From Prorocentrum cordatum (lineage: Eukaryota; Sar; Dinophyceae; Prorocentrales; Prorocentraceae), in contig CAUYUJ010015289.1 of the NCBI GenBank assembly GCA_963575745.1, forward strand, positions 268,730 to 332,729: a stretch of 64,000 bases of DNA, in the 5' to 3' direction. Each line of letters begins with the position of its first letter. Position 1 is the first letter of the stretch. Of the stretch, positions 61,888 to 64,000 are shown in pieces. The notes under the pieces were generated by a model. It saw only the letters and a list, made by a program, of their open reading frames with translations, made no database searches and was not told the DNA's origin. Both the position numbers and the translations under genes were made by a program.

Positions 61888-62158
61888 ACTTGGTAGCGTC
61901 CAAAACCCGGAGAGCAAAAAAACCCTCCGGGGACCCTTCGGGGACGGGACACTTGGTAGCGTCCAAAACCCGGAGAGCAAAGCGAACACACCGGAAAACC
62001 TTCCAGGCAAGCCCAGGGGAGCTTGCGTGAAGCTCTTCTGGGGCTCTGGGGGGCTCTCCCGCAGCGCTTCCGAAGCGCTGCCAAAAAAACGCTTCCACGC
62101 GTGCCTTCACGCGTGCGGGCACGCGTGGAGGCTTGCCAGAAGCTCTCCTGCTGCGAGA
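61888..62158 (+). mobile_element. Family C fragment and C8
   Basis: A C start (61888-61950) is followed by a second C start at 61951 (CTTGGTAGCGTCCAAAACCC). C8 includes the near-palindrome (about 62095-62128) and stops at CTGCTGCGAGA, where the inverted element B39 begins. Confidence 0.8.
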
Positions 62159-63214
62159 ATAACTCGTAGATCTTCCCTCAGCAAGATATTGCTGGAAGCT
62201 TAAGAGTAATTCCGGGGAGCTGGAGAGCTAGTTGGCAAGAAAAATCTCGACGGACCTTTTGGTGACTTTTGGTCGGTTGAAAATTTTGTTCTCAAAATTT
62301 GACAATTCGTCAGAGCTCTAGTATTTTTTCCCATGATATTCGATCTTATTCCCGCTCGCCATCCTGATCTCAGCTCGATCGGGTAACTTTGAAGGCCAAA
62401 AAGCAGGCAGGCGGGAACGGCCGTGCCGAGTCGTCTTGATACGCGCTGTCGGTTTTCTCAACATAACTCGAGCTTCAGGACAACTACAGAGCTGGCCAGC
62501 ACAGCTAATGCATTCAGAATCATCAGGCGCGTTTGGCTGTTGAATCCAGAGGTCTGAACTCGGTCTGCTAGCCGAGCTAGGGTCGCAAACCTATTCGCAG
62601 TATTCGAGTCATTGTAGCAGACGCTCTCGGTTTTTCGTACTTAACTCGATCTGTAGGGCAGCCACAGAGCTGAGAATCACAGAAATCGATTGAGAATTAT
62701 CAGGCGCGTTCGTCTCTTGAATCAAGAGCTACTCTGAACTCGGCCTCTTCCCCGAGCTAGGTTCGCGAACCTATTGGTGTTGTTCGAGTTATCTTGAGGA
62801 GGGCTCTCGATTTTCTGTACTTAAATCGTGCTGGGGGAGGGCTACAGTGCTGCTGGTCACAGAAATCGATTCGAGACATCAGGCGCGTCCGTTCGTCGAA
62901 CCGAGCTCGGAACTCGGTCTGCTGCTCGAACGAGATCCGCGAAACTGTTGTATTATTCGAGTCATCCTGAGAGGTGCTCTCGGTTTTCTGCACTTAACTC
63001 AGGCTGTATGGGGGGGCTGCAGAGCTGGTAATCACAGGAATCGATCCGCAGACATCAGACGCGTCCGCCTGTCGCATTCAGAGGTCTGAACTCGGTTTCA
63101 TACTCGAGCTCGATTGGGAAACTGTTCGTTTATTTTGTTAGAGTCATCTTGAGAGGTCGATAATCGCTTGGGCTGAAAAACTAGTCGTTCTCTGAAATTC
63201 TTTTCCACATTATA
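62159..63214 (-). mobile_element. Hairpin element B39, inverted, hairpin not reached
   Basis: The only inverted A/B element. Reads TAACTCGTAGATCTTCCC, the reverse B tail (CAAGAAAAATCTCGACGGAC), satellite (about 62440-63150), then reverse head (GGGCTGAAAAACTAGTCGTT) to CACATTATA. A37 is inserted there, at the A/T of the ATATAATGTCG head sequence. Its hairpin would lie beyond 64000. Confidence 0.85.
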
Positions 63215-63570
63215 CTGGCGCCGGCGGTGAACCGTCAACCTGGTCACCGCCGGGAACCTCGTAGAGCTCCTAGCACGCGTAGGAGTGCTCAGTATCAACA
63301 GAGAGGGCTTCTGGAAGCATTTCTCGAAAAAGAGAAAACATGATTTTTTTCATGTCGATACGAAGATTGCTGCGCCAAGTGTTTGAGTAAAAGTGCGCCT
63401 GGAGAGCTCATATTAAGACAGAGAGACCCTCATATCCGTTAACAGGTGCGAAAAATCTGCTTTCTCAAAATGAATTGTCAAATATCTTTCAAATTCGCAA
63501 AAACCACCCAAAAGTTGCCACATTGTCCGCCTCGGCCAGGTGGGCCAACTAGCTCCACCCCGCGCCGGAA
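63215..63570 (+). mobile_element. Hairpin element A37, left part
   Basis: Starts CTGGCGCCGGCGGTGA; right arm TCACCGCCGG, then ACCTCGTAGAGCTC. Variant 3. Interrupted by B38 at GCGCCGGAA, the A/T of CCGGAATTCC. Confidence 0.87.
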
Positions 63571-64000
63571 CTGGGCGCCGGCGGTAAACCGTCAACCTTT
63601 GTTACCGCCGGGGGACTCGTAGAGCTTCCTGACAACATATAATGTCGAAGAAAATTGCAGATAACGGTAGTTTTTCAGTCCAACTCGAGTATCAGACCGA
63701 GTTCGGACCTCTGAATGCGACAGACAGACGCGTCTGATGTCTCCGAATCGATTCCTGTGATTACCCGCCCTGCAGCCCCCCTACAGCCCGAGCTGAGTGC
63801 AGAACGCCGACAGTAGCTCTCAAGATGACTGGAAGAATACGAACAGTTTCGTGATTCTAGATCGCGCAGCAGACCGAGTTCAGAGCTCTGGATTCAACAG
63901 GCGAACGCGCCTGATTATTCTGAGTGCGATAGATGTGCTTACCAGCACTGTAGCTGCCCTACAGCTCGAGTTAAGTAGAAAATACCGACAACGCGTATCA
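63571..64000 (+). mobile_element. Hairpin element B38, partial at window edge
   Basis: Starts CTGGGCGCCGGCGGTAA; right arm TTACCGCCGG, then ACTCGTAGAGCTTCC. Head and about two satellite monomers before the window ends. Confidence 0.88.

Overview
This is eukaryotic nuclear DNA dominated by repeats. No operons, bacterial signals, rRNA or tRNA were seen. The LINE style (in-frame ORF1/endonuclease/RT/RNase H, a WADN-type RT motif), the intronless GC-rich PIF1-like helicase ORF and the very high load of simple repeats suggest a protist with a large genome, most likely a dinoflagellate. That is an inference from style; no marker gene proves it.

Layout. 1-2651: a 77-bp tandem repeat in two opposed arrays around a 156-bp spacer, forming one large inverted repeat. 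2652-16240: gene-poor DNA built from micro- and minisatellites: (GGTAT)n, (TCC)n, a 42-bp x 12 array, a 101-bp x 8 array, CAAA/CAGA tracts, an 85-nt poly(A), ATC and GAT arrays, recurring degenerate AAGAYGGCCC tracts, and a recurring module with the core GATTCGCCG. 16285-20283: the only long gene-like sequence outside transposons, a PIF1-like helicase fused to an endonuclease/exonuclease/phosphatase (EEP) domain. It lacks Walker A, has an apparent deletion before motif II and carries a frameshift in the EEP. 20356-23150: poly(A), a 1.35-kb GGCCAC hexamer array and a 0.65-kb polypyrimidine tract.

23270-64000 is the most unusual part: about 40 kb of nested elements. I count 38 copies of a terminal hairpin (CCGGCGGTRA ... 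TYACCGCCGG), all in the same direction. Each hairpin starts an element that has subterminal inverted repeats with the core CTCGTAGAGCT and ends in GTTA or GGTA. There are two main families, A (about 395 bp, or longer with satellite) and B (about 1.0-1.4 kb), both able to carry a ~177-bp satellite. A third family, C (~300 bp), has a central palindrome and no such hairpin. Several insertions can be undone by eye: the host sequence rejoins exactly with no target duplication, next to an A and most often between A and T or A and C. Terminal hairpin, subterminal inverted repeats, internal tandem repeats and lack of target duplication together resemble non-autonomous Helitron/Helentron-type elements (HINE-like), but the termini are not the textbook ones.

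A second layer sits on the first. Three retroelements (a 5.8-kb LINE at 37186-42967 and two 5'-truncated retroposons at 25119-26338 and 26848-27513) are all inserted at essentially the same spot in the loop of a family A hairpin, in the same orientation, with 7-10 bp target duplications. The LINE encodes an ORF1 with a coiled coil, an in-frame TGA, an EEP endonuclease, an RT and an RNase H whose motifs appear in circularly permuted order. It is inactivated by a nonsense codon, frameshifts and a changed catalytic Asp. The helicase-EEP ORF could be a relative of the protein that moves the hairpin elements (Helentron proteins join a helicase to such an endonuclease), but no Rep domain is visible, so the link is only a hypothesis.
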